Source: Calothrix sp. MO_167.B12 (GTDB lineage Bacteria; Cyanobacteriota; Cyanobacteriia; Cyanobacteriales; Nostocaceae). From it: DNA of 34,683 nucleotides. The notes below the pieces were generated by a model. It saw only the letters and a program-made list of their open reading frames with translations, was not told where the DNA came from and ran no database searches. The position numbers and the translations under genes are program-made. This document shows, one piece after another, positions 8,229 through 16,940 of this stretch; within the stretch, counting starts at the first letter, position 1, and the number at the start of each line of letters is the position of its first letter. The stretch is taken from the NCBI GenBank assembly GCA_030066045.1, contig JASJCJ010000092.1:1-34683 (forward strand), written 5' to 3'.

Positions 8229-8519
8229 ATGGTAAAGAATGAAGCAGTTATTGTAGCTGCGAAAGAACAAATCTCATCTGATTTAGCTGGAGAATCAGTG
8301 ATTCTGCAATTGAGTACTGGAATTTATTATGGTCTAAATCAAGTAGGTGCTAGTATCTGGAATTTGATTCAAGAATCAAAGACTGTAGAAGAAATTAAAA
8401 ATGCCATTTTAGAAGAATATGAAGTCGAACCCGAACAGTGCGATCGCGATTTATTAGCATTACTTCAGGAGCTAGAGGCTAAAGGATTAATTGAGGTTAA
8501 AAATGAAGTGGTTGTGTAA
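8229..8519 (+). CDS. PqqD-like leader-peptide binding protein (RRE, lasso B1)
   Basis: A 96-residue PqqD-family winged-helix-like protein. The central segment YYGLNQVGASIWNLI (about residues 37-51), followed by the T-x-EEI helix and the LLALLQELEAKGLIEV C-terminal helix, is the standard PqqD/RRE pattern. In lasso biosynthesis B1 captures the precursor leader and presents it to the B2 peptidase and cyclase. The ATG at 8229 is preferred over a TTG at 8220. The B2 gene overlaps its end by 17 bp, and the cyclase follows at once, so the three are translated as one operon. It is the only RRE-like protein in the window, so all four precursor peptides found here would have to share it. Confidence 0.9.
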   Translation: MVKNEAVIVAAKEQISSDLAGESVILQLSTGIYYGLNQVGASIWNLIQESKTVEEIKNAILEEYEVEPEQCDRDLLALLQELEAKGLIEVKNEVVV

Positions 8520-8943
8520 GTTTTGGCAACTAGAAAATAGCGATCGCTTACTTTTAATTAACACCTTTTTATTACTACTTTCGATTAGATTAGGTTTATG
8601 GCTATTACCATTTAAAAGCTTACGTCAACAGCTAGACAAATTCAGTCAGCCCTTAAATCAAAGTCAAAATTTTGAAAAAAAAGACCTGAATAAAATTATT
8701 AATGCTGTAAATGTAAGTAGTCGGTATATGCCAGGTGGAGCAAAATGCTTAGCGCGTGCTTTAACTACACAAATACTAATGAATCGATATGGGTACTTCC
8801 CCGAATTCCGAATTGGAATAGCCAAGGGAGAAGGAAGCAGGTTAGAAGCTCATGCCTGGATTGAGTATCAAGGGAAAGTTGTTATAGGCAATCTTCAAGA
8901 TCTTTCCCGTTTTACTCCCATGCCTTCTTTAGCAGAGATATAG
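8503..8943 (+). CDS. Lasso peptide leader peptidase (B2, transglutaminase-like)
   Basis: A 146-residue protease of the lasso B2 family (PF13471). An N-terminal hydrophobic stretch (about residues 17-36) precedes the catalytic part: C82 in GGAKCLARAL, then H117 in EAHAWIEY. The third position of the Cys-His-Asp triad appears to be N130 in VVIGN, where many relatives have Asp; this should be checked by alignment. It cuts the leader after the residue following the conserved Thr and activates the new amino end for cyclisation. ATG 8503 overlaps the B1 gene by 17 bp, with GAGG at 8493-8496 as ribosome-binding site; an upstream TTG at 8491 is less likely. The stop is three bases before the cyclase ATG. 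Confidence 0.9.
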   Translation: MKWLCKFWQLENSDRLLLINTFLLLLSIRLGLWLLPFKSLRQQLDKFSQPLNQSQNFEKKDLNKIINAVNVSSRYMPGGAKCLARALTTQILMNRYGYFPEFRIGIAKGEGSRLEAHAWIEYQGKVVIGNLQDLSRFTPMPSLAEI

Positions 8944-8946
8944 ATT

Positions 8947-10968
8947 ATGAGTGGTATTGTTGGTATCTACAATCTTGATGGTCGTTCAGTAGAGTCTGAA
9001 CAGCTAGGACGCATGGTAGATATTTTAGCTCATCGAGGTCCTGATGGAGCTGATGTTTGGTGTTCTGAGTCTATAGGTTTAGGACATCGAATGTTGTGGA
9101 CAACACCAGAATCTTTACTCGAGAAACTGCCTCTAGTGAGTTCATCTGGTGATTTAGTGATCACGGCAGATGCTCGCATAGATAACCGAGATGAATTGAT
9201 TTCTGTCTTGGAGGTAAATGACTGTCCAGCAGAAAAAGTTACAGATAGTCAATTGATATTGGCGGCATATGAAAAATGGGGAGAACAGTGCCCAGATAAG
9301 TTATTAGGCGATTTTGCCTTTGCAATTTGGGATGAACGGAAGGAGCAATTATTCTGCGCCAGAGACCACTTTGGGATTAAACCTTTTTACTATTATTGCA
9401 GTAATAGAGTATTTATATTCGCTTCTGAAATAAAAGCTCTGTTTAGTTTAAAGGAGGTTCCACGACAACTAAATCAAAGAGGAATTGCCGAATACTTATC
9501 TAATTCGATGATGGAAAATAAATCCATCACTTCTTACGAAAATATTTATCGCTTGCCTCCCGGCCATATCTTGACCATCAGGGCTGAAACAGGAGTGAGA
9601 CTAGATTCATATTGGTCTTTAAAATGCCCATCTGAGCTAAAGCTGAATTCAGCTCAAGAGTATGCAGATGCATTTCAAGAGTTATTTACACAAGCAGTAA
9701 AATGTCGTCTGCGTAGTGCTTTTCCAATAGGTTCACACCTCAGTGGTGGGTTAGACTCTTCTAGTGTTACTTGTACTGCACAGCATTTGTTGCAGCAGCA
9801 GGGAGGGAGTGCATTACATACATTCTCAAACATCTTCGACGATGTACCAGAATGTGATGAGCGGCAGTTCATTAATCCCATCCTAGCATCCGGAAATTAT
9901 ATTCCTCACTATGTAAATGCTGACAGATTTGGTCCCCTATCAGAGTGGAAGCAATTTTTTGAATGTGAGGATGAAGGGTTTATTGGCCCTAGTCATTTTC
10001 TGGTTTGGGGTTTGAATCGTGCTATGCAACAAGCAGGAATTCGGATATCTCTCGATGGTTTTGATGGAGATACTACCGTTTCTCATGGAGAACTATACTT
10101 CGCTGAGTTAGCACGTCGGGGTGAGTGGCATACATTTGTAGCGGAAGGCAAAGCCGTATCCCAGCATTTTGATACTTGCCCGAGCGCACTTCTCTACCAG
10201 TATGGATTGTCTTATCTAGAGGAATTAGCACGGCAATGGAAATGGCTAACTTTTGCTCAAGTTGCAAATGGAATTAGTCAACACTTTACCGTCTCCCCTA
10301 AGCAACTTTTTCTGCGTTATGGTCTCAAACCTATCATTCCCCAGTCTTTATTACACTTTAGACAATTAGGGAAAAAGCATAATCAACATCAAGATCCTCA
10401 ACCTTGTCTCCTTCACCCAGACTTTGCCCAAAAAATGGGTATAAATCAAAGTAGTGAGAATAGGAATGTAAATCAAGATGCACCCTTGAGTGTCAGAGAA
10501 GATCAATGGCAATCTTTAACTTCCGGTTTATTTACCCATACCCTGGAATTGGTAGATTCTTGTGCAGCCAGCTTTTCCCTTGAATCCCGTCATCCTTTTA
10601 TGGATAAACGATTGATTGAATTTTGCCTAGCCTTACCACCTGAGCAAAAACTTAATCAAGGTTGGTCACGAATTGTGATGCGGCGAGCAATGGATGGTAT
10701 TCTTCCCCAGGAAATACAATGGCGTGGTGGAAAAACATCAATGACTCCCAATTTCCAACGTGGGCTATTACAGTTGGATCGCCAAATCATTAAAGATGTC
10801 ATTTTTGATCATCCCAATGGCATACAAGAATTTGTCAATTTGAATGTTGTACAGAATTCTTATCACAGGATTGTATCTGAAAAACAGCCTACAGATGAGG
10901 ACATAATGACTGTTTGGAAAACAGTTATTATGTCGCTATGGTTGGGCTGTAAAGGGATGCAGCCATAA
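8947..10968 (+). CDS. Asparagine-synthase-like lasso macrolactam cyclase (C)
   Basis: A 673-residue protein with a class-II glutamine-amidotransferase-like N domain (about 1-200) and an asparagine synthase C domain with the ATP-pyrophosphatase loop S266-GGLD-SSSV. The N terminus is MSGIVGIY: the catalytic Cys2 of true asparagine synthetase is replaced by Ser, so it should not use glutamine. That is expected for lasso cyclases, which adenylate an Asp/Glu side chain and join it to the peptide's free N terminus. Other conserved blocks are HRGPDG, LLGDFAFAIWD, ARDHFGIKPFYY, ESRHPFMDKRLIEF and WRGGKTSMTPNF. It starts three bases after the B2 stop. The precursor gene follows after 116 bp. Confidence 0.93.
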   Translation: MSGIVGIYNLDGRSVESEQLGRMVDILAHRGPDGADVWCSESIGLGHRMLWTTPESLLEKLPLVSSSGDLVITADARIDNRDELISVLEVNDCPAEKVTDSQLILAAYEKWGEQCPDKLLGDFAFAIWDERKEQLFCARDHFGIKPFYYYCSNRVFIFASEIKALFSLKEVPRQLNQRGIAEYLSNSMMENKSITSYENIYRLPPGHILTIRAETGVRLDSYWSLKCPSELKLNSAQEYADAFQELFTQAVKCRLRSAFPIGSHLSGGLDSSSVTCTAQHLLQQQGGSALHTFSNIFDDVPECDERQFINPILASGNYIPHYVNADRFGPLSEWKQFFECEDEGFIGPSHFLVWGLNRAMQQAGIRISLDGFDGDTTVSHGELYFAELARRGEWHTFVAEGKAVSQHFDTCPSALLYQYGLSYLEELARQWKWLTFAQVANGISQHFTVSPKQLFLRYGLKPIIPQSLLHFRQLGKKHNQHQDPQPCLLHPDFAQKMGINQSSENRNVNQDAPLSVREDQWQSLTSGLFTHTLELVDSCAASFSLESRHPFMDKRLIEFCLALPPEQKLNQGWSRIVMRRAMDGILPQEIQWRGGKTSMTPNFQRGLLQLDRQIIKDVIFDHPNGIQEFVNLNVVQNSYHRIVSEKQPTDEDIMTVWKTVIMSLWLGCKGMQP

Positions 10969-11084
10969 GTCAGACTAGGGGCAGTACTGTTCAAGTCTGC
11001 TCCTACCTGAACTTATGCACTTTTACTTGCAAAAGTAGTAACTAATTGCTTCAAAAAAGCACTGAAACCAAGGAGACTAAAATC

Positions 11085-11258
11085 ATGAAAAAACCATACA
11101 TCATTCCCCAATTAACCATGCATGGGAGTATAGAAGATATCACCCAAGCCTATGGTAGATCTGGAGCCAGTGATACTTTTGAGTTCAATGGTAAGACATT
11201 CCCGGGCAGCGTGATCGGCGCATCGGGTTCTAGAGATGGAGTTGTTATTCCTAAATAA
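11085..11258 (+). CDS. Lasso peptide precursor (A), with predicted Ala1-Asp9 ring
   Basis: Encodes 57 residues. The leader has Y5-x2-P8-x-L10-x3-G14-x5-T20, the pattern bound by B1 and cut by B2. With Thr at -2, cleavage falls after Q21 and the core begins AYGRSGASD: Asp30 is core residue 9, ideal for a nine-member macrolactam with Ala1. The first residue is not Cys, so a class II (no disulfide) lasso is predicted. The core would be 36 residues with a 27-residue Gly/Ser-rich tail ending VVIPK, which is long for a lasso peptide, so the tail may be trimmed. ATG 11085 is supported by AAGGAG at 11070-11075; a TTG at 11046 is rejected. It sits between the cyclase and the kinase. Confidence 0.88.
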   Translation: MKKPYIIPQLTMHGSIEDITQAYGRSGASDTFEFNGKTFPGSVIGASGSRDGVVIPK

Positions 11259-11519
11259 TACAGGTGTATTGACTGATGCAGTAAGTAGGAGAGGATGTTA
11301 ATTCTGATCCAGTATCCTCAAAGGATATAGTTACAGGGGAATAGATCACTTGTGTAGATTGTAAATTCTCCTAGCCTACAGTGGCTTGTATTGTTTAAAC
11401 CTTAGCCTGTAATTATTTTGCACAAATTGAATTGTTCCGATGATTACAATCGGAACAATTCCAAGGGTGAGTATAATAATTTACCCTGTGCATTAATTGA
11501 AACAAACCTGAAAGCATTT
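11259..11519 (+). other. Spacer between precursor and kinase genes
   Basis: About 260 bp with no open frame of note in addition to a possible TTG-initiated N-terminal extension of the kinase from 11418. No strong terminator hairpin with T-run is visible after the precursor stop. Nothing else is recognised. Confidence 0.5.
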
Positions 11520-12431
11520 ATGTACAGAGCTTATAATCTGAGTATTGACTCGGAAATTTCTCTACCTGAACTGACAATTACTCAACAACCACCAAATGTA
11601 TTCTTACGCATAGGTAAGCTGAATAACTCGGATGAAATTATATCTAATAGAGGTAGCACTTTTGTGGGAGAAGTTGCCGGAGTTGCTAGCTTCGCAGTTA
11701 TCCAAGGACGTGAAATTTTCGTTGAACCGGCTGCAGATGTAGAAGTATCCCTTTTACGCACAATTATTCTTGGACCGATCTTATCTATATTACTCCGCCA
11801 GCGTGGCTTGCTAGTTTTACACGCCAGTTGTGTTGTTGTAAATAATTTTGCGATCGCTTTTTTGGGTTATTCAGGAGCAGGTAAGTCTACCTTGGCTGAT
11901 GCTTTCCATACTCAGGGATATAGTATTCTCACAGAAGATGTGACAAGTATTGAATTCAAAAAAGACTACCCTGAAGTGATTCCTGCATTTCCTCAAGTTA
12001 AGCTTTTGCCGGATGCTGCTACTTCTTTGGGGTATCATGCTGGCAGCCTACCACAAATTCATTCCCAAACGGAAAAAGTAGCCCACAAACTAATGGATGG
12101 GTTTTGCCAAACTTCTGTACCATTACAAGGTATATACGTACTTTCCCAAGGGACAGATCACAATATAACCAAGCTTAATCCTCAACAAGCCTTTGTTGAA
12201 CTTGTACGTCACTCCCGTGCTGCCAGTTTATTGACACATCCAACTTTTGTCGGTTCACATCTTCAACAATGTACAACTCTGGTTCAGAATGTGCCCATTT
12301 ATCATTTTCAACGACGACTTTCTCTATCTGAGCTGCCAAAGTTAGTCAATTTAGTGGTGGAACACTCAAAAGAAACTGTTTGTCAAGAGTTTGCTCCAAT
12401 TCCTTCTCCAGTAGTTTCTAGGAGAGCATGA
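11520..12431 (+). CDS. HPr-kinase-like peptide kinase (lasso K), copy 1
   Basis: A 303-residue product. It has the P-loop G116-YSGAGK-ST, an upstream LHAS motif (H101), TED at 138-140 and a FPQVKLLP block (157-164), as in the HPr-kinase-like proteins of lasso clusters. It lacks the usual C-terminal HPr kinase/phosphorylase signature. Relatives PadeK and ThcoK phosphorylate the C-terminal Ser of lasso precursors. Here the adjacent precursor ends in Lys, so its target is not obvious. The start at ATG 11520 is chosen because the paralogue at 20025 aligns from the same MY-x-AY-x-L-x-I start; a TTG at 11418 would add 34 unconserved residues. The ABC exporter begins five bases after the stop, so the two are cotranscribed. 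Confidence 0.85.
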   Translation: MYRAYNLSIDSEISLPELTITQQPPNVFLRIGKLNNSDEIISNRGSTFVGEVAGVASFAVIQGREIFVEPAADVEVSLLRTIILGPILSILLRQRGLLVLHASCVVVNNFAIAFLGYSGAGKSTLADAFHTQGYSILTEDVTSIEFKKDYPEVIPAFPQVKLLPDAATSLGYHAGSLPQIHSQTEKVAHKLMDGFCQTSVPLQGIYVLSQGTDHNITKLNPQQAFVELVRHSRAASLLTHPTFVGSHLQQCTTLVQNVPIYHFQRRLSLSELPKLVNLVVEHSKETVCQEFAPIPSPVVSRRA

Positions 12432-12435
12432 AATT

Positions 12436-14253
12436 ATGCAAGCAGGAAAGGTATTCACAAACAAAATCCAACAAACATTACGCCTGTTACCTGCGCTACG
12501 CCTAGTATGGCAAAGCAGTCCTGGTTGGACAATGGCTCGCATAATTCTGCTAACCATCCAAGGCATACTACCAGTAATCTCCATCTATTTAACCAAACTA
12601 ATCATAGATCAAGTCGCTGCCAACCTCACCAATGCTGATAAAGCAGCAGCCTTTTATCAAGTATTATTTTTAATTGCCATAGCGGGTTCTATCACTGTAA
12701 TAAACGCCCTTTGCAATTCCTTAACAGAACTAGTTACTACTGCCCATTCCCAAAGGGTGACTGACTATATGCAGGGTATTATCAACGCTAAATCAGTAGC
12801 AGCTGACCTAGAATATTATGAAAATGCTCGCTACTATGATGCTCTGCAACGTGCCCAGCAAGAAGCGCCCTATCGACCTCCCCAAATCTTAAATCGTTTG
12901 GCACAAGCTGGTCAAAATGCAGTTTCCTTAGTAGCGATGATTGGCTTATTACTATCGCTACATTGGGGAATTATTGGCATCTTATTTGTTGGTGCTTTGC
13001 CTGCAATGGTAGTGCGGGTAAAATTTAGCCGTATCATGTATGATTGGCAGCGCAAATGGACACCACCACAACGGCAAGCAATGTATTTGGGTTGGATGCT
13101 AACGTCAGACCAATTTGCCAAAGAAATTCGCTTGTTTGATTTGGGTGGGTTATTCAGCCAATGGTATCTGCGTATCCGACGGCAAATATATAAAGAAAGT
13201 CTTGCCATTTTTACCAAACGTTCTTTAGCTAACTTTGCTGCCGAAGCCACAGCAGGAATTTTAATCTTTGGTGTTTATGCCTTCATTGTCTATCAAGCTA
13301 TTCACGGGATTCTTAGGTTAGGGGATTTAGTCCTCTACCACCAAGCTTTACAACGGGGACAAAACAATATCAAAGGTTTGTTGACTAGTGCATCTTCCCT
13401 ATATGAAGATAATTTATTTTTAGCTAATCTGTACGAATTTCTTGATTTGCAGCCAAAATTAGTTGATCCCTCAAATCCTGTACCTGTGCCCAAACCGATA
13501 GATAGGGGTATTGTTTTCGATCGCGTCAGTTTTCAATACTCTACCACCACTCGTCAAGCACTGAAGGATATTAACCTGAAAATTAAACCAGGGGAGGTGG
13601 TGGCTTTAGTTGGGGAAAATGGTTCTGGGAAAACCACTTTAATTAAACTTCTATGTCGATTATATGACCCAACTGCGGGCAAAATTGCGATTGATGGGAT
13701 TGATCTGCGGAACTTTAAAATTGCTGAATTACGTCGAGAAATTAGTGTAATTTTTCAGGATTATGCGAAGTATAATTTTACAGCCCAAGAAAATATTTGG
13801 TTAGGCAACACTGAGCTAGCTCCGGAAGCTGAAGCCATATTTAGTGCGGCTCGTAGCTCTGGTGCTGATGAGGTGATTAGTAAGTTACCTCAAGGATATC
13901 AAACAGTTTTAGGTAAATTATTTGACCAAGGAGAAGAGCTGAGCATTGGTCAGTGGCAAAAAATAGCTTTGGCAAGGGCATTTTTGCGACACTCCCAGGT
14001 AATAGTTCTGGATGAACCTACCAGTGCTATGGATCCGAAGGCAGAGTATGAGGTGTTTGAACAGTTTCGTCAACTAATTAAACACCAAGCTGCGATTTTG
14101 ATTAGCCATCGTTTATCTACAGTAAAAATGGCCGATCGCATTTATGTCATGGATAATGGTTCTATTACCGAAAGTGGTTCCCATGATGAGTTGATGCAAT
14201 TAGGTGGTCTCTATGCTAATTTGTTTGAAACCCAAGCCCAAAATTATCGTTAA
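12436..14253 (+). CDS. ABC transporter, fused permease-ATPase (lasso exporter D)
   Basis: A 605-residue half-transporter: six predicted membrane helices in residues about 25-320, then an ATPase domain with Walker A G393-ENGSGKT-T, signature LSIGQ at 502-506 (Ile in place of the usual Gly), Walker B ending D526-E527, and the switch H in ISHRLS. It would act as a homodimer in the inner membrane. There is no peptidase C39 domain, consistent with leader removal by B2 instead. Export of the mature peptide and self-protection are the expected roles. It follows the kinase by four bases. It is the only exporter of this type in the window. Confidence 0.92.
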   Translation: MQAGKVFTNKIQQTLRLLPALRLVWQSSPGWTMARIILLTIQGILPVISIYLTKLIIDQVAANLTNADKAAAFYQVLFLIAIAGSITVINALCNSLTELVTTAHSQRVTDYMQGIINAKSVAADLEYYENARYYDALQRAQQEAPYRPPQILNRLAQAGQNAVSLVAMIGLLLSLHWGIIGILFVGALPAMVVRVKFSRIMYDWQRKWTPPQRQAMYLGWMLTSDQFAKEIRLFDLGGLFSQWYLRIRRQIYKESLAIFTKRSLANFAAEATAGILIFGVYAFIVYQAIHGILRLGDLVLYHQALQRGQNNIKGLLTSASSLYEDNLFLANLYEFLDLQPKLVDPSNPVPVPKPIDRGIVFDRVSFQYSTTTRQALKDINLKIKPGEVVALVGENGSGKTTLIKLLCRLYDPTAGKIAIDGIDLRNFKIAELRREISVIFQDYAKYNFTAQENIWLGNTELAPEAEAIFSAARSSGADEVISKLPQGYQTVLGKLFDQGEELSIGQWQKIALARAFLRHSQVIVLDEPTSAMDPKAEYEVFEQFRQLIKHQAAILISHRLSTVKMADRIYVMDNGSITESGSHDELMQLGGLYANLFETQAQNYR

Positions 14254-14331
14254 TAACTAGTAATTGGAGTTTAGACTAGTTAGGACACTCCAGTCCTAAG
14301 TAATCTAAGACGTTAATAGGAATGCAACCAT

Positions 14332-16122
14332 ATGTCTATTGCTCTGACCCTAATAGTGACCGTACTGGCTCTAGTTTGCTTTGTTGGGGAATGGGTATCA
14401 TCAGATATAGTGGCTATGATGGTGTTGGTTCTGTTGGCAGTATTAGGTTTAGTAACACCAGAAGAAAGTATTTCGGGTTTCAGTAACCCAGCAACCATCA
14501 CTGTCATGGCAATGTTTATCCTCAGTGCAGGGATTACCCGCACAGGATCGCTGCAAATCATCAACCAGTGGTTATTTCAATGGGGAGGAAGACACCCTAC
14601 TAGACAAATTCTCACCCTGGGATTAATAGCTGGCCCGATTACTGGCTTAATTAACAATACTGCTGTGTTGGCAGTATTTTTACCAATAGTTGAGAATTGG
14701 TGTGTTAAACAAAAAATCTCCGTATCATTACTGTTATTACCATTGTCATACATCACTATTCTAGGTGGGATGACTACTGTTCTGGGTACTTCAACTAATG
14801 TTTTAGCTAGTGGTCTATCTGAGAAATTAGGATATGGAGCATTTAGTTTATTTCAATTTACACCACTAGGAATAATAACCTTTATCCTTGGTTTGAGCTA
14901 TTTAGCAATAGTTGCACCCCGTTTATTAGAACAACGCCAACCATTAAGTAATGATATTGTTAGTTACGAATATAACCTCAAGGACTATATCAGCGAAATT
15001 GTTATTCCCCCACGCTCTTCCTTAGTAGGACAAACCCTAAATAGTAGTCGTCTGCAACGCCTGTTTGATGTGGACGTATTGGAAATGATTTGCGGTGGGG
15101 TACATTTTTCCCAACCCCTAGGGGATAAAAAATTACGAGCAGGTTGTATTCTCCTGGTTAGGGGTGGAAGGGAAGATTTATTACACATCAAAAATCAACA
15201 AGGAATTGAAATTTTACCAGAAGTCAAATTTCGCCATCATTCCCTAACAGCAGAATTGAGTTCTCATCAAGAAGGAATCGCCGAGGTCTTAATTCCCCCT
15301 GAATCCAATTTAATTGGTTCTACTCTCAAAGAACTACGTTTCCGACAGCGATATAATGTCACAGTTTTGGCAATCCGTCGGGGTCAAGAACTAACCCGCG
15401 ATCGCTTGGGACAGACTCCCCTATGTTTTGGCGATGTATTGCTGGTTAGTGGCCCCCAACAAAGTTTATTAGGATTACAAACCAGTAAAAATTTACTGTT
15501 GATCATGCAGCGAGAGATGGAAAATCCTCGTCATTCCAAGGCTGGTATTGCCATTGCGATCGCAGCGGGTGTGGTTATTCTATCTGCGTTTCAAATCCTA
15601 CCTATTCTCGTCAGTTCTTTGATGGGTGTAGTTTTGATGGTAGTTACAGGCTGTCTTAAACCCAGAGAAATTTATGATGCGGTGCGCTGGGAAATTATTT
15701 TTCTCTTGGCTGGGTTAATTCCTCTGGGAATCGCCATGAATAATTCTGGTGCAACTCAATTACTAGCTGAATATCTGGTGCAGATAGGGGGAAATTTTTC
15801 TGGTTATTGGTTGCTGACTTTTTTCTTTGCGATCGCTTCTTTGATGACGGAAGTTCTTTCCAATAGTGCGGCGGTGATTTTGCTGTTACCCATAGCAGTA
15901 CAAGTGGCAGAAAATCTTCACCTTAATCCTTTGGCATTTATGTTATCAGTCTCTTTTGCAGCTTCTTGTAGTTTTATGACTCCCATAGGATATCAAACCA
16001 ATACTATGGTCTATGGTGCTGGCGGTTATAAGTTTCTGGATTTCTTTCGAGTAGGCGCCCCTTTAAGTATGTTGATGGCTATGGTTATTCCTCCTTTAAT
16101 TATTATCTTCTATGGTCTGTGA
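14332..16122 (+). CDS. SLC13-family permease with two TrkA-C domains
   Basis: A 596-residue inner-membrane transporter: N-terminal helices with the NPATITVMAMF and NNTAVLAVFLPI segments, two central TrkA-C (RCK_C) regulatory domains at about residues 215-290 and 320-390, then a second set of helices with SNSAAVILLLPIA and a conserved SFMTPIGYQTN segment. Members of this class in algae and cyanobacteria carry sulfate or other anions with sodium. Sulfate would suit the cysC and sat genes 12 kb upstream, but the substrate is not determined by sequence. It starts 78 bp after the exporter gene, on the same strand, without an obvious terminator between, so some read-through from the lasso operon is possible. 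Confidence 0.88.
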   Translation: MSIALTLIVTVLALVCFVGEWVSSDIVAMMVLVLLAVLGLVTPEESISGFSNPATITVMAMFILSAGITRTGSLQIINQWLFQWGGRHPTRQILTLGLIAGPITGLINNTAVLAVFLPIVENWCVKQKISVSLLLLPLSYITILGGMTTVLGTSTNVLASGLSEKLGYGAFSLFQFTPLGIITFILGLSYLAIVAPRLLEQRQPLSNDIVSYEYNLKDYISEIVIPPRSSLVGQTLNSSRLQRLFDVDVLEMICGGVHFSQPLGDKKLRAGCILLVRGGREDLLHIKNQQGIEILPEVKFRHHSLTAELSSHQEGIAEVLIPPESNLIGSTLKELRFRQRYNVTVLAIRRGQELTRDRLGQTPLCFGDVLLVSGPQQSLLGLQTSKNLLLIMQREMENPRHSKAGIAIAIAAGVVILSAFQILPILVSSLMGVVLMVVTGCLKPREIYDAVRWEIIFLLAGLIPLGIAMNNSGATQLLAEYLVQIGGNFSGYWLLTFFFAIASLMTEVLSNSAAVILLLPIAVQVAENLHLNPLAFMLSVSFAASCSFMTPIGYQTNTMVYGAGGYKFLDFFRVGAPLSMLMAMVIPPLIIIFYGL

Positions 16123-16184
16123 ACTACCACATACCCCTCCTTCGGACGCTGTGTGGGCTTCCAGTTTTACAACAGGCTAGTAGG

Positions 16185-16353
16185 CTAGGGCGTGTTTTCA
16201 AAGTCGCCGACACCCTGGAAGGGTGCGGCTACACGTACTAAGTCCGCCTGCGCGGACTAGGTCAAATCAAGGTTTTAGCCCACGCAGGTGGGCTTGGCTC
16301 GTGTAGCCCCAGGCTTTAGCCTGAGGGTTTAGGGGTTTGAAAATACGCCCTAG
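16185..16353. mobile_element. MITE-like element with CTAGGGCGT-type ends
   Basis: The left end CTAGGGCGTGTTTTCAAA (16185) and the right end TTTGAAAATACGCCCTAG (ending 16353) are inverted repeats with one mismatch in 18. The 169-bp interior has hairpins such as GTCCGCCTGCGCGGAC and GCCCACGCAGGTGGGC and no gene. Non-autonomous element. Confidence 0.75.
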
Positions 16354-16360
16354 TATTGCG

Positions 16361-16470
16361 CCACATTAATTCTGCGGGGTAAAACAATTGTAGTGGGAGC
16401 GTCTCGCTCCCTATTTCCAAGCAGGGAGATTTCCGGCTCCTACTCCGTTAACCAGGCAAAATTAATGTGG
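16361..16470. mobile_element. MITE-like element with CCACATTAATT ends
   Basis: The left end CCACATTAATTCTGC (16361-16375) is inverted at 16456-16470 as GCAAAATTAATGTGG. The interior carries the GGGAGCG-TCT-CGCTCCC hairpin (16395-16411) preceded by ACAATTGTAGT. It lies eight bases after the previous element. Confidence 0.7.
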
Positions 16471-16494
16471 TGAAGTACTAGTGATTAATTGCAT

Positions 16495-16604
16495 TAGTTA
16501 TGATAAGTAAACAATTGTAGTGGGAGCGTCTCGCTCCCTGCTGTCATAAGGAAGCGGGCTGTCCGGCCCGCACTACAATCAACTATCAAAATTAATGGGA
16601 CGAA
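16495..16604 (+). repeat. Dispersed palindromic repeat, opposite-orientation copy of 2371-2490
   Basis: Contains ACAATTGTAGT, the GGGAGCG-TCT-CGCTCCC hairpin (16522-16538), a GCGGGC/GCCCGC hairpin (16554-16571), and ends CTATCAAAATTAATGGGAC. The reverse complement of this closely matches the spacer after sat. The rest of 16605-16940 is AT-rich and holds no gene that I can see. Confidence 0.7.
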
Positions 16605-16940
16605 CCACTAGTACTTCACGGTGTGAAAACTGGTTAACCAGAGAATAAACACGTAACTAAGCATGACAATAATTCTTTCTGGTTCCTTGCTTTTAAGAGC
16701 GTGGGCAATTTTTATCTCTCCCTCTGAAGATAGATGGCAAAATTATCTTATACCCCAAATCCTTAGCAGGACTTTAGTTGAAGTGTTCTGGATCTAAAGT
16801 GTTAATTTTATTAAATAAATGATCATATTCTCAATAGGTTTTTATATACTGGACATCATTAAACATTGATCCCGATGCAAATCAGCACCAGAGAGATGTT
16901 TCTCAATTAAAATTCCTGTTATCAATTTGGGAGGAAATTA

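Noticed and set aside
8947-10968. Housekeeping asparagine synthetase
   Set aside because: Ser replaces the catalytic Cys2, and the gene is packed with PqqD-like, B2-type and precursor genes, so the lasso cyclase reading is much stronger.
11046-11084. N-terminal extension of the precursor from TTG 11046
   Set aside because: AAGGAG sits within this stretch, correctly spaced for ATG 11085, and the added residues do not resemble known leaders.
11520-12431. True HPr kinase/phosphorylase regulating carbon use
   Set aside because: The C-terminal HPr kinase signature is missing, and the gene lies between a lasso precursor and its exporter.
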